Shown piece by piece: positions 8,504-15,724 of a stretch of 15,724 bases of DNA. Origin of the DNA: Larix sibirica. Its lineage: Eukaryota > Streptophyta > Pinopsida > Pinales > Pinaceae. The notes under the pieces are model-generated. The model was not told where the DNA came from and made no database searches. It was given only the letters and a program-made list of their open reading frames with translations. The stretch is from the NCBI GenBank assembly GCA_004151065.3, contig NWUY0300012052.1:75976-91699 (forward strand), in the 5' to 3' direction. The translations under genes and the position numbers were made by a program. Positions within the stretch are counted from its first letter, which is position 1. Each line of letters starts with the position of its first letter.

Positions 8504-9448
8504 ACTGTGTCAACCATGTTAAGACAATGGAATTGATGGGTGTGCCAAAGGTACATAAGAGCTTGCCACCAACAAGACCATAACCTTCATGTGCTATCAA
8601 GTATTTGTCTAGATGGGTGACAACATCATCCTACATTGGGAAACTGGTTGTTCAAGTATGCTTGGCTTAGGGGAGGCAGAACAAGATTTCCCATGGTTGG
8701 GTGGTGATGATTTATCATTGAATATGGTGAAATGAGCACGCTCACATTCCATAAGTATAAGTTGCTTGGGTTGGGTTTGGCCAAGACATGTCACTAAGGC
8801 GTAGTTAAGGTGATACAAGTGGTTATTGGTGATGCCCAACTAGCATGGTCACATCGGTGTTGAGTGACGACTAGGATTATTGGGTGGTATAGGATGCTCA
8901 AGTAGATTGAAAATCCTAGCCGCGTTACACCAAGGTTGTTGCTTTCCTTTTAGGAATAACCTTGAGAAGAAACACCTAGCTCAAATAGTCCATGAACAAC
9001 AATATCAAGCTTGCATGTTTAATGGTGTTCCCTCAACCCTTATGTACATTCCAACCACGGGTTTCTGTCAAAACCATGTCACCTCCTTTCATATTCTCAA
9101 CAACTAGTCCTTAACTTCAATAGTTTCTTATTGGCCACGGATCCGTGTGTTTCTCTTTCCATTTGTAGGCATAATAGCCATGGGATTATCATAGATTCCT
9201 TCTTAAACCAAAATAGTGAAAATACCAATGGGATATGTAATAGTGACCCATGAACAATGGTGAATGAATGGTATACAATTTTTTTCCCTGAGAATTTGCA
9301 CAACACACATACTTGCCTTGCACGGGTAGTTTTCCCTCCCAAGAAGCACATGGAAATGTCAAAAGGACAATTTAAGTCAAAGGGGCATTGAATAATGCAT
9401 AGGTAGCAAAGTAGCACCTCCAAAGAACAAGACATTCCAAATCCCAAT

Positions 9449-9484
9449 ACCTTGTTTTCCCCTTACCACTTGTGGTATCAAGGT
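9449..9484. repeat. Bulged inverted repeat
   Basis: ACCTTG (9449-9454) pairs with CAAGGT (9479-9484), and TACCAC (9464-9469) pairs with GTGGTA (9472-9477) around a TT loop. Nine unpaired bases lie on one side and one on the other. No role can be assigned. Confidence 0.6.
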
Positions 9485-9868
9485 CCCCATGTTGCTCCTT
9501 CAAGCAATATTTTTGGTGGATATTATATTGTTATGTATAGCCTTTGTAATCATACGTTTACACAACATGAGCACACCATGATCCTAGCCCACTATGGGGA
9601 CTCATACACATTCACTAGTCGGGTCTTGGCCTTGAGCTCTACAATATGAATATTTACAATGCTTTTCACATTTTTACAACATTGGCTCATTTAATTCATC
9701 CCACATGGTTTGACTCCTATCACATAAACCACACCAGACAATTAATACATGATTTGACATATTATATTTGAGAGGTCAAAAACGAAATATTACATCTAAG
9801 GTTGATAGATATCACATAGATACCAACAATAAGCTAAATTGGATCTACCAAAAACAAGAGCCACGAGG

Positions 9869-9891
9869 TGGCAATGTCCCCGACATTGCCA
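9869..9891. repeat. Perfect 10-bp hairpin with CCC loop
   Basis: TGGCAATGTC (9869-9878) and GACATTGCCA (9882-9891) are perfect reverse complements around CCC. CTAG follows at 9898-9901. A GC-containing hairpin a few bases before CTRR is the usual 3' end of Helitrons, but the base after CTAG is C instead of the usual T and no 5' end is identified. A structured piece of an untranslated region or LTR is equally possible. Confidence 0.6.
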
Positions 9892-10049
9892 TCTGAACTA
9901 GCTGTTGCATGTGATCAAATATGTTTTAGCATTGTAGAATGCATAAAAACACTAAAAAAAAAGAATTACTAATTATAAAGTCTCTTAAATACAAAATAGC
10001 ATTTTCCCGTCTTCTAAAATGATAGTGATTTTCCCGTCTCCTTATTTAC

Positions 10050-10121
10050 TAGCCAGTTGGTTGAGCAGTCGTGGCAAACCCTTAAATGCATATGACCTTT
10101 ATTTTTACATGCGTTGATCCC
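10050..10121 (+). other. Possible tRNA-derived SINE head (A-box and B-box like words)
   Basis: TAGCCAGTTGG (10050-10060) resembles a pol III A box (TRGYNNARNNG), and CGTTGATCCC (10112-10121) resembles a B box (GGTTCGANTCC) lacking one base. The spacing of about 50 bp is slightly long but within the range of tRNA-derived promoters. A run of eight T follows at 10159-10167, just before the N. The match is short and could be chance. Confidence 0.2.
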
Positions 10122-10171
10122 TCATTTTCTCCTGCCTCTACCTCTACCTATGCTCATGCTTTTTTTTACAN

Positions 10172-11221
10172 TAGTCAAAGAAAATTATTACTAGCTAGGA
10201 TTGGCAAAGGATGTGAAAAAATGGATACAAAATTACAAGATATGTCAGCATTCCAAGGGAAGAAGTCAAAATAATGGACTTTATACACCATTACCTGTAC
10301 TAAAAATTCCATGGGAAGATATTAGTATGGATTTTGTGTGGAGATTTCCTAAGACACAACAAGGAAACGATTCCATATTTGTAGTGTTGACATATTTTCA
10401 AATATGGCACACTTTATTCACTGCAAAAGGACAAGTGATGCCACTTGTATTGTTGTTTTATTTTTCAAGGAGATTGTGAGATTGCATGGATTGCCGAAGA
10501 GTGTAACTTTGGATAGAGATACTAAGTTTATGGGGCATCTCTGGAGAACCTTGTGGAAGAAGTTGGATACAAGATTGCAGTTCAGTTCTACATACCATCC
10601 ATATACTAATGGGCATAATGAAGTCATGAACAAGAGTCTGGGAAACTTGTTGAGATGTTTGGTCACAGATCAACCGAAACAATGGGATAATGTGATTACT
10701 CAAGGGGAGTTTGCATATAACAATTTAATGAATAGGTCGAATGGACTAATTCGTTTTTATATCATGCAAGGAAGAAGTCTGCATGGAGTGACTGATTTGT
10801 TGAACTTTCCAATCGAAACACAAAAGAGTACCGATGCGGAGTCATGTGCCGAGCACATGAAGGAAAAACATGAGAAGGTGGGAAAACGAGTGGAAAGGAG
10901 TAACGTCAGTTATAAGCTTAGGGCCAACCAGAGGAGACAACTATAGGCATTCAAGGAAGGAGATCTAGTCTATTCTTATCTTTGGAAGGACATGATTCCA
11001 AGAGGAATGTATAACAAGTTAAAGATGAAGAAGATTGGCTTGTGCAGAGTAATGAAGAGGATTACAGATAATTATTATGTACTGGAATTGCTAGAGGGGT
11101 TGGACATTTCACTAACCTTCAATGTTGACAATTTTACAAATACGAAGAAGGGTCAACTAGTGGAGGAGAACCGACAATCAACTGGCAATACTAACTACCA
11201 GGACGACCAACATAAGAGATC
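10172..11221 (+). pseudogene. Element 3: integrase, 5' cut at an N
   Basis: Similarity to element 2 integrase starts immediately after the N at 10171. The sequence lacks the His pair, and the first zinc-finger Cys has become Tyr (NYKICQHSKG against HCIICQHAKG). The core shows ISMDFVWRFP with Asp at 10330. A one-base deletion near 10386 shifts the frame, and then LDRDTKFMGH with Asp at 10512 and NEVMNKSLGN with Glu at 10620 keep the D-X35-E spacing. From 10404 the frame stays open to TAG at 10944 and continues in the same frame through FKEGDLVYSYL and KKIGLCRVMKRITDNYYVLE to 11234. By eye it is close to 90 percent identical to element 2 around 7200-7350. Confidence 0.85.
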
Positions 11222-11359
11222 GTTGAAGTGCTAGACGAGCGGGACATTGGTTGAATGAGAAGCCATAAGAAGAAAGAGTATTTGGTCCATTGGAAGGATA
11301 GAAGTTTAGGAGAAGCGAAGTTGATGTCAGAGGAAAAATACGAGATATTTAAGAACTGA
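11222..11359 (+). pseudogene. Element 3: chromodomain remnant
   Basis: In a frame different from the integrase tail the sequence reads VEVLDERDIG, a TGA, MRSHKKKEYLVHWKDRS, LGEAKLMSEEKYEIFKN and TGA at 11357. It corresponds to the chromodomain of element 2 at 7968-8110 with the YLVxWK core kept. The Thr-Trp of element 2 is replaced by Lys-Leu. The internal TGA stands where element 2 has an Arg codon, consistent with CGA to TGA. Together with element 2 this shows that the lineage as a whole carried the domain. Confidence 0.75.
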
Positions 11360-11769
11360 GGATGAATTTCTTCATACCCGAGGAGACCCGTGTAGGGGCA
11401 CTAGGCCGCAAGACCCTAGTCGAATATGCGACTGGAGTTGCTTGGAAGGGAAGTTGACAACCTTGCAAGAACATGAAGGGAAACCAATCCCATACAGTTG
11501 AAGTCGATGAAAGAGGGGGAAGAGAATGAAGGTTGATGAGAGGAGGTCGACACAGAAAAAGGATGTTCGAGGACCAACAAAGTTGAAGGGATTGATGGTA
11601 GGTTGTCAAGCTAACGCAAGTTAAGAGGCAGTTGGAGCAGAATGACTAGAAGTCGGAAAAGATTTGGGTTTGGGATGACTCCAGAACATAAGAAAGTTAT
11701 AAGGAATGACCGATGATTGAAGGAACCGATAGGAATTGGTCGGGCTGCGAAGAAGAACAAAGTTTAAAG
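11360..11769 (+). other. Element 3: 3' untranslated region
   Basis: This is purine-rich non-coding sequence between the chromodomain stop and the LTR-like part. A tract GAAAGAGGGGGAAGAGAA at about 11510-11526 and AAAGGGGAT at about 11766-11774 could each act as a polypurine tract. The second lies closer to the 12-bp word shared with element 2 and is favoured. Confidence 0.4.
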
Positions 11770-12295
11770 GGGATCCAAACAATGTGGTGGATCTAGATGA
11801 CTGAAGCGTCGCACCGGGCGACTAAAGAAGGTTAAGATGTTGACCGACTAAAAGAGTCGAAGTACAAGAGAACATGTATTGTCATAGAGGAAGTTGCAAC
11901 AATTGATGTAGCAGTAATGGCGTTGGTTGAGGATGCCATATGGCATAATGCGCCATGGATATTCGAAGGAACTAGAGTATTTTAGAAGGAGCAAGAGCGG
12001 GAACTAAGGTAGAGGATGAAGACTATAAATACAAAATGAGACACGGTAGAAGGGGATTTTTGGGAGGGGTTCTTCTGGCTAAGTTGTAATTACATCCACA
12101 AAAAGAGTTTTTAGTAAAGACAGTTACTGATTGTACCCAAAGGGGAGGTGGACTAAAAAGCAGAAACAAGGTATTTCTTCCAGATTGTAATAACCATTGT
12201 AAATTTGATTTTATAAATGAATAGAAAGGACATTATTGGTGTTATTGGGATTTGCTGAGTGATTTCCTACGTGTTCATTGTGTTTTTGTTATGCA
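11770..12295 (+). mobile_element. Element 3: probable 3' LTR
   Basis: After the second purine tract comes AATGTGGTGGAT (shared with element 2), then about 500 bp with an LTR-like layout. CTATAAATAC at 12023-12032 looks like a TATA box, AT-rich sequence with TTTATAAATGAATAG near 12211-12224 could serve polyadenylation, and the end GTTTTTGTTATGCA stops with CA at 12295. Element 4 starts 5 bp later. No 5' LTR of this element is present to confirm the borders, so both ends are uncertain by some tens of bases. Confidence 0.45.
12023..12032 (+). promoter_or_regulatory. TATA box in element 3 LTR
   Basis: CTATAAATAC lies about 250 bp inside the proposed LTR, a usual place for the U3 promoter of plant LTRs. 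It is followed by a G-rich stretch where transcription could begin. Confidence 0.4.
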
Positions 12296-12429
12296 TTATT
12301 GTAACATCCCGAGAAAATACTATTTTATTGTTTTGAATATTATTTTTATTTACGTTGTAATAAACTTAACTATGTGTGACACGTGCATGATCCAAGGGGG
12401 CTCGGGAAGCACTAGTAGTTGAGTAAGTA

Positions 12430-12527
12430 TTGAGCTGAGAAGCTCTGGAGCACTTCGAATCGAACTAAATGACTGATGTTGAGCTAGGGGCTCTAAAGCA
12501 TCAAGTGAACCAATAATTATTTTAAAG
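12430..12527. repeat. 49-bp imperfect tandem repeat with GAGCT/AGCTC arms
   Basis: Units start at TTGAGCT (12430 and 12479). Each carries a short inverted pair, GAGCT-GAGA-AGCTC in the first and GAGC/GCTC in the second, then AGCA and a GAAC end. A related word pair, TTAGCTC-CTAC-GAGCTAA, forms a perfect 7-bp hairpin at 14756-14773, near the other end of the same LTR-like segment. Confidence 0.6.
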
Positions 12528-12810
12528 ATGACTTATTATTATTTTTATTCTTTCAAACTGATTGGAACTACCACTCAAAGAGAAGCTGAGCATGCAAGAA
12601 TCTAGATAGGTCAGTATCCTACAACTAAAGTCTGAACTAGCCGATAGGAGAGTAAAAGTCTAATTTAATTAATTTAAGATTTAAAATGAACTGTGAGGAT
12701 TAAAATAAAGGAATATTAATTAAAGATAAAGAAACTTGAACTTTGCTAGGTGTTAGTTAGATAACAGAGTGATCTAAACCCAAAATACCTAGCGTCCTTG
12801 CCCCAAAAAG

Positions 12811-12819
12811 TATAAATAG
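12811..12819 (+). promoter_or_regulatory. TATA box in element 4 LTR
   Basis: TATAAATAG, preceded by CCCCAAAAAG, stands 511 bp from the 5' end of the LTR-like segment, a plausible U3 promoter. The N at 12904 lies about 90 bp downstream. Confidence 0.45.
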
Positions 12820-12904
12820 TAGAGAAGGTAACATTGCATGGCACGTTTTCCAAGTGCACTGAAAAGGGTCCAGTCGTGAGTCTGAGCGCTCAACACCAGA
12901 GTAN

Positions 12905-13820
12905 TGGGAGGAACGTGGAAGCTCCTCAGTCAGTTAGTTTGCAATAAAATTGCATATATAAACTTTTTGCAAATCACTAAAATTCCTTTCCTAAAACCTA
13001 AGGGCAGAAACTATACATTTTTCACAGGTAATTAATACAGGGAACCATGTATACAGGCCATGATTCTTTAATTTAGGGCCACACGCCTTTGCTTTATAGC
13101 TAAAAACAAAAGCAAAAAAGGGAAAATCGATGCATAGATCCAAACCGAGAAACAACATAGGATGTCAGTTAAGCACTTAAACACTTTAAACTTCAAGCAT
13201 TGATAACCAAGTGTTCAAGATAGGTCCAAAAATATTAAACGCCTTCCTTCCATAACCCAGGCAAAAATATAGTTATCAGAACCCTAAGGTAGAATCAAGA
13301 AACCATATTGGCTGCAGTTTACTCTTACACCTTGAAACCCCCATTATAAACAAGTAGAATATCCCAGCATAATCTTGGAAGAACAAAACATGTACTACAC
13401 TACGTTAACTCCAACAACGACTCTTTTAAAAAGAAAAGATGAAAGGAGCTGCAAATAAAACCCATTTGGCAGATAATTAAATGCAAACAACAAGAACCTT
13501 ACACGGAGCCCTTTTTCGCATATAGGAAATCAAGTTAACCATCAAAAAACCCAAATCATGACTTTAGAGAGAATGAGCAAAAAGAACAAGCCTGTATTTC
13601 ATCCATAAGCATGTTCAAGACAAAATCTCACATTTAAGTTAAAGTACCAGAACTCCTAGGATAGGGTTACAATCAGGTGTTACATCAACGATTGCATACA
13701 GTCCCGAATTTTACAAAACATAAAGTAAGCCTTCTTAACATTAGAACCTGCTAAAAACATACTATAAATTTATTCTTATTTATGAACAACTAGAATTGAC
13801 TAAAGCATAAATCAACAACG
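12905..13820. other. Interior of the LTR-like segment, no gene seen
   Basis: No protein-like frame appears on either strand. Read on the minus strand, the sequence is U-rich with AATAAG and AATAAA near 13770-13780, just past the stop codon of the open frame ending at 13821. It also has a TTTTATTTGCAG word near 13452-13463. Such features would suit a plant 3' untranslated region or intron, but they are weak. Confidence 0.35.
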
Positions 13821-14317
13821 TTAAACATGTCCCCAAATGGCATTTAGCTCATCAAAATCAACTAGATGCTGGCGAATGGACAACTCAGCATGGGCTGTAA
13901 CTCCTTGTGCCTTCGCAGCCTCTTCGTTTTCAAACCCATGCCCATTCTTTGAAATACAGACACAACTATTACACCAATCAGAGTATGTCCGGGACCCTAG
14001 GTCTTACCAGGGTCCAAAAATGAGCAGTTGCCAACAACATAGTCACCACCTTCAGAAGGCTGCGTTTCTTTTGCTGCTACGTTGCCACCCAAAACAGTCA
14101 CCTCCTCCAGGAGGATGCGCTTCTTTTCCTGCAACGTTTTCTCTGTCACACCACCAAAACATAACACATTATTAATCGTCTTTATAGAACCAAAACCAAG
14201 GAAAATATGACTATAATTTAACGCAGAGAAAGAAAGATCATTACCTTGATGAAACGTTGATGGGCACCCTCTGAGACTAAGAGATAAGCTCAGGCTGGTA
14301 GCGTGACCGGGGCACCC
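13821..14317 (-). other. Two abutting ATG-less open frames on the minus strand
   Basis: The minus strand is open for 106 codons from 14317 to 14000 (stop TAG 13997-13999). In the next frame it is open for 60 codons from 14003 to the TAA at 13821-13823. The two stretches overlap by 4 bp, so one indel would join them. The first includes EKTLQEKKRILLEEVTVLGG and GGDYVVGNCSF; the second includes NGHGFENEEAAKAQG and AELSIRQHLVDFDELNAIWG. The composition looks protein-like, but I do not recognise a family and no start codon is present. The base composition is less AT-rich here, and the plus strand is also open (13837-14175), so chance remains possible. Confidence 0.25.
14041..14138. repeat. 55-bp tandem duplication with paired palindromes
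   Basis: Units start with AGTCACC at 14041 and 14096 and run through TGCGTTTCTTTT or TGCGCTTCTTTT to ACGTT. About 36 of the first 43 bases agree. Each unit has an 11-base palindrome, CCTTCAGAAGG in the first and CCTCCAGGAGG in the second. The two differ by a matched pair of changes that preserves symmetry. Confidence 0.8.
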
Positions 14318-14556
14318 TCACCAGTTCCGAAACCCCCATGGTGCTCTCCCAAAAACTACAACAAAACAATGCAGACCGAAAAGATTAACGAGGGTTTGTT
14401 TCGAGAGTCCCACTTACCAATGCTTCAACGTGGATTCCACTACCTGCTCATTCACATGGGAAATTTTAATGCGCCAACTATTGGGGTCGTGTCACGTTGA
14501 TATTTTGTAACCCCAAACTCGTTTTCGCATAGTTCTCAACCCTGTATTTTGAAACA

Positions 14557-14571
14557 AGGGTTTAGGGTTTA
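14557..14571 (+). repeat. Short telomere-like word (TTTAGGG)
   Basis: AGGGTTTAGGGTTTA is about two units of the plant telomere repeat and contains the telo-box word AAACCCTAA on the other strand. At this length it is a promoter-type motif or chance, not a telomere relic. Confidence 0.5.
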
Positions 14572-15116
14572 ATGGAACTACCCTTGGACCCTCTCCTAAA
14601 CCCACGTATCGATAGTAGATCAATCCAAATGCCTTTTCATATTACCTCCCTAAGCACATCAACGTGGGTCTTGGTAGTTTATCTTATGAATGACTTTGCC
14701 TAACTTATATTTCCTTTTTCTTCCACCTGCATCAAACAAAACTAGTTACAATGCTTTAGCTCCTACGAGCTAAGTAAGACCAGGGGGCTCAAGGGACTCT
14801 TCCTACCTTATCTAAAACATTGCATTCCTAGGTACTTTCATGATGACATTTCATCTATTTATAAATCATAAGAAGGAGAGTACACTTCTAGGTAAACATA
14901 AGTAAAGATCTTCCTTTAAACTTTAACATCATAAACATCAAGACGCATAAATGTTACATACATAAAAAGGACATTGAAGAGCTTTCAAAGTTCAATCTCG
15001 TTCCTTTACTGGGGTTATTAACCACGGGGTTATTGTCTGGTTAAACCTTAGGATGTTTAGACTAATGACCCTATTAAAAATTTTAATTTTTTGTTTATTT
15101 TTAGGGACATTACAAG

Positions 15117-15130
15117 TGGTATCAGAGCTT
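15117..15130 (+). other. Primer-binding site of element 4 (initiator Met tRNA)
   Basis: TGGTATCAGAGCTT starts two bases after the LTR end TTACA. Its first 12 bases are the standard plant retroelement sequence complementary to the 3' end of tRNA-iMet, which primes minus-strand cDNA. The 13th and 14th bases (TT) depart from the tRNA. It fixes the orientation of element 4 as plus and its internal region as starting at 15115. Confidence 0.85.
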
Positions 15131-15234
15131 CAGTTCTGAAACTTGAGGCCTATGAGCCTACACTACTGCTGCAAAACTAACTAAAAACCTTGTTTGCTAC
15201 ACATTGGAGCATTGTTCAGGAAACAACAAAAAGT

Positions 15235-15724
15235 ATGAATGCTGAAAGGGAGGACAGTCAACATGGTAATCTAAATTCAATTCCCAAGGAACAGGAAATA
15301 GTAGTAGAACTAAATGACAGCATTGGGACTTTCAAAACCTCTGATTTGCTAAAAATAGTGCAAAGTCTGCAGGCTGAATTTCGAAGTTTAAAAAATGATA
15401 ATCTCAACGAAAGAAGAGAGAAACATGAGGTAAATGAGGCATTATTGCAGAGTTTAACTGGGAGGAAAACTCATAAGAACACCACCCATTCAACAATCAG
15501 GAAAGTAACTAAACATCACCACAGGAAGAGAAGTTGTAGTCCAGACTTTAGGAAACTTGAAGAATCAACCGAACAGTCAGATTCCTCTAGCTCCCCTGAC
15601 TTCAATTCTAAATATTCTTCTGATTCCTATGTTCCCTCTCCTCGCAAGAAAAAGTATAAGGGGGACAACCTTCAAGGAGAATTCAAGAAGATTAAGGCCC
15701 CAACCTTTGAGGAGACCATGATTC
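15235..15724 (+). CDS. Element 4: gag N-terminus, open to the window edge
   Basis: The ATG at 15235 is 105 bp after the primer-binding site and opens a frame of 163 codons without a stop that runs off the window. An in-frame TAA near 15178 lies upstream, so this ATG is the natural start. The N-terminal part is acidic with a probable coiled-coil stretch (IVQSLQAEFRSLKND, about residues 42-56). A basic His/Lys/Arg patch follows (KHHHRKRSC, about residues 95-103). Next comes a Ser-rich tract (DSSSSPDF), then PSPRKKKYK and finally FKKIKAPTFEETM. A K-I-K-x-P-T-F motif at this place usually precedes the capsid domain in plant Ty3/gypsy gag. The clean frame contrasts with elements 1-3 and suggests a younger copy. 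Whether pol follows cannot be seen. Confidence 0.75.
   Translation, partial: MNAEREDSQHGNLNSIPKEQEIVVELNDSIGTFKTSDLLKIVQSLQAEFRSLKNDNLNERREKHEVNEALLQSLTGRKTHKNTTHSTIRKVTKHHHRKRSCSPDFRKLEESTEQSDSSSSPDFNSKYSSDSYVPSPRKKKYKGDNLQGEFKKIKAPTFEETMI

Larger units (their letters stand above)
8504..10170. other. Unassigned 1.7-kb stretch between elements 2 and 3
   Basis: Open frames on both strands are short, with no recognisable domain. The first part (to about 8900) has a G-rich plus strand and the part from about 8930 to 9650 is pyrimidine-rich, so its origin may change near 8900. Two hairpins and a weak SINE-like signal are listed separately. It ends at the N at 10171, where element 3 begins. Confidence 0.4.
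12300..15114 (+). mobile_element. Element 4: 5' LTR-like segment (about 2.8 kb, or 0.6 kb)
   Basis: The segment starts TGTAACATCCC and ends GGGACATTACA. The end reads TGTAATGTCCC on the other strand, so the termini match at 9 of 11 bases. Two bases after the end a tRNA-Met primer-binding site follows, as required of a 5' LTR. TATAAATAG stands at 12811. Alternatively the LTR starts at TGTAACCCC (14506), giving 609 bp with TTTATAAATC near 14858 as promoter. In that case 12300-14505 would be other sequence. An N at 12904 leaves continuity of the long version unproven. The single LTR prevents dating. Confidence 0.5.

Noticed and set aside
8612-8621. GATGGGTGAC, a word also found near the end of plant 5S rRNA
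   Set aside because: Only ten bases agree; the flanks do not continue as 5S rRNA and no internal control region is present upstream.
9097-9447. 116-residue minus-strand open frame in the unassigned stretch
   Set aside because: Cys/Leu/Phe-rich translation without a known domain or supporting context; there is too little evidence to call a gene.
9472-9480. GTGGTATCA, similar to a Met-tRNA primer-binding site
   Set aside because: The match stops after TGGTATCA (then AGG), no LTR end precedes it, and it is part of a local inverted repeat.
13837-14175. 112-residue open frame on the plus strand
   Set aside because: Ser/His/Pro-rich translation without a recognisable motif, crossing the 55-bp duplication. 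It overlaps better-looking minus-strand frames and is likely a by-product of the less AT-rich composition.
14244-14541. Apparent exons with GTAAGT-type donors and AG acceptors on the minus strand
   Set aside because: The candidate introns are only about 60 bp or shorter, and the outer candidate exon contains a stop in the needed frame, so a spliced gene could not be supported.
1-15724. CRISPR arrays, bacterial operons, rRNA or complete tRNA genes
   Set aside because: No regularly spaced repeats with unique spacers, no Shine-Dalgarno-led gene series, and no complete cloverleaf or rRNA core was found.

Overview
This window is non-coding, repeat-dominated nuclear DNA of a land plant. The evidence is a Ty3/gypsy chromovirus lineage with a C-terminal chromodomain, an initiator-Met-tRNA primer-binding site of the usual plant type, a plant-type LINE tail, AT-rich spacers and strong loss of CpG. 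The density of old, stop-ridden retroelements suits a large, slowly purged genome such as a gymnosperm or fern, but the species cannot be told from the sequence. I find no intact host gene.

Layout. Element 1 (about 183-1352, +) is the end of gag, the protease and the start of pol of a chromovirus, stopping at an N. An AT-rich spacer (1354 to about 2949) follows, with four local tandem duplications. A LINE ORF2 tail (about 2950-3390, +) then runs straight into element 2 (about 3416-8475, +). Element 2 is a 5'-truncated chromovirus retaining gag, protease, reverse transcriptase, RNase H, integrase and chromodomain in order, broken by stops and frameshifts. Its RNase H segment is present twice (5834-6257 and 6263-6686) around a single N. 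Unassigned sequence fills about 8504-10170. Element 3 (10172 to about 12295, +) is a relative that begins at another N inside integrase and runs through the chromodomain to an LTR-like end. Element 4 follows at once: an LTR-like segment starting with TGTAAC at 12300 and ending TTACA at 15114, a tRNA-Met primer-binding site at 15117, and an unbroken gag N-terminus from 15235 that leaves the window.

Elements 1-3 belong to one lineage, lie in the same orientation and can be aligned with each other, but none can encode a functional polyprotein. Many lesions are C-to-T or G-to-A changes, as expected from deamination of methylated cytosine in silenced transposons. Element 4 is of another family and looks younger, because its visible gag frame is clean over 163 codons.

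Three of the four single-N positions (1353, 6258, 10171) coincide with structural breaks, so parts of the layout may reflect assembly joins. The least explained stretch is 13821-14317, inside the element 4 LTR-like segment: about 166 minus-strand codons are open with one frame change, and it contains a 55-bp tandem duplication. I could not assign it to a family, and I did not recognise a previously undescribed functional system.
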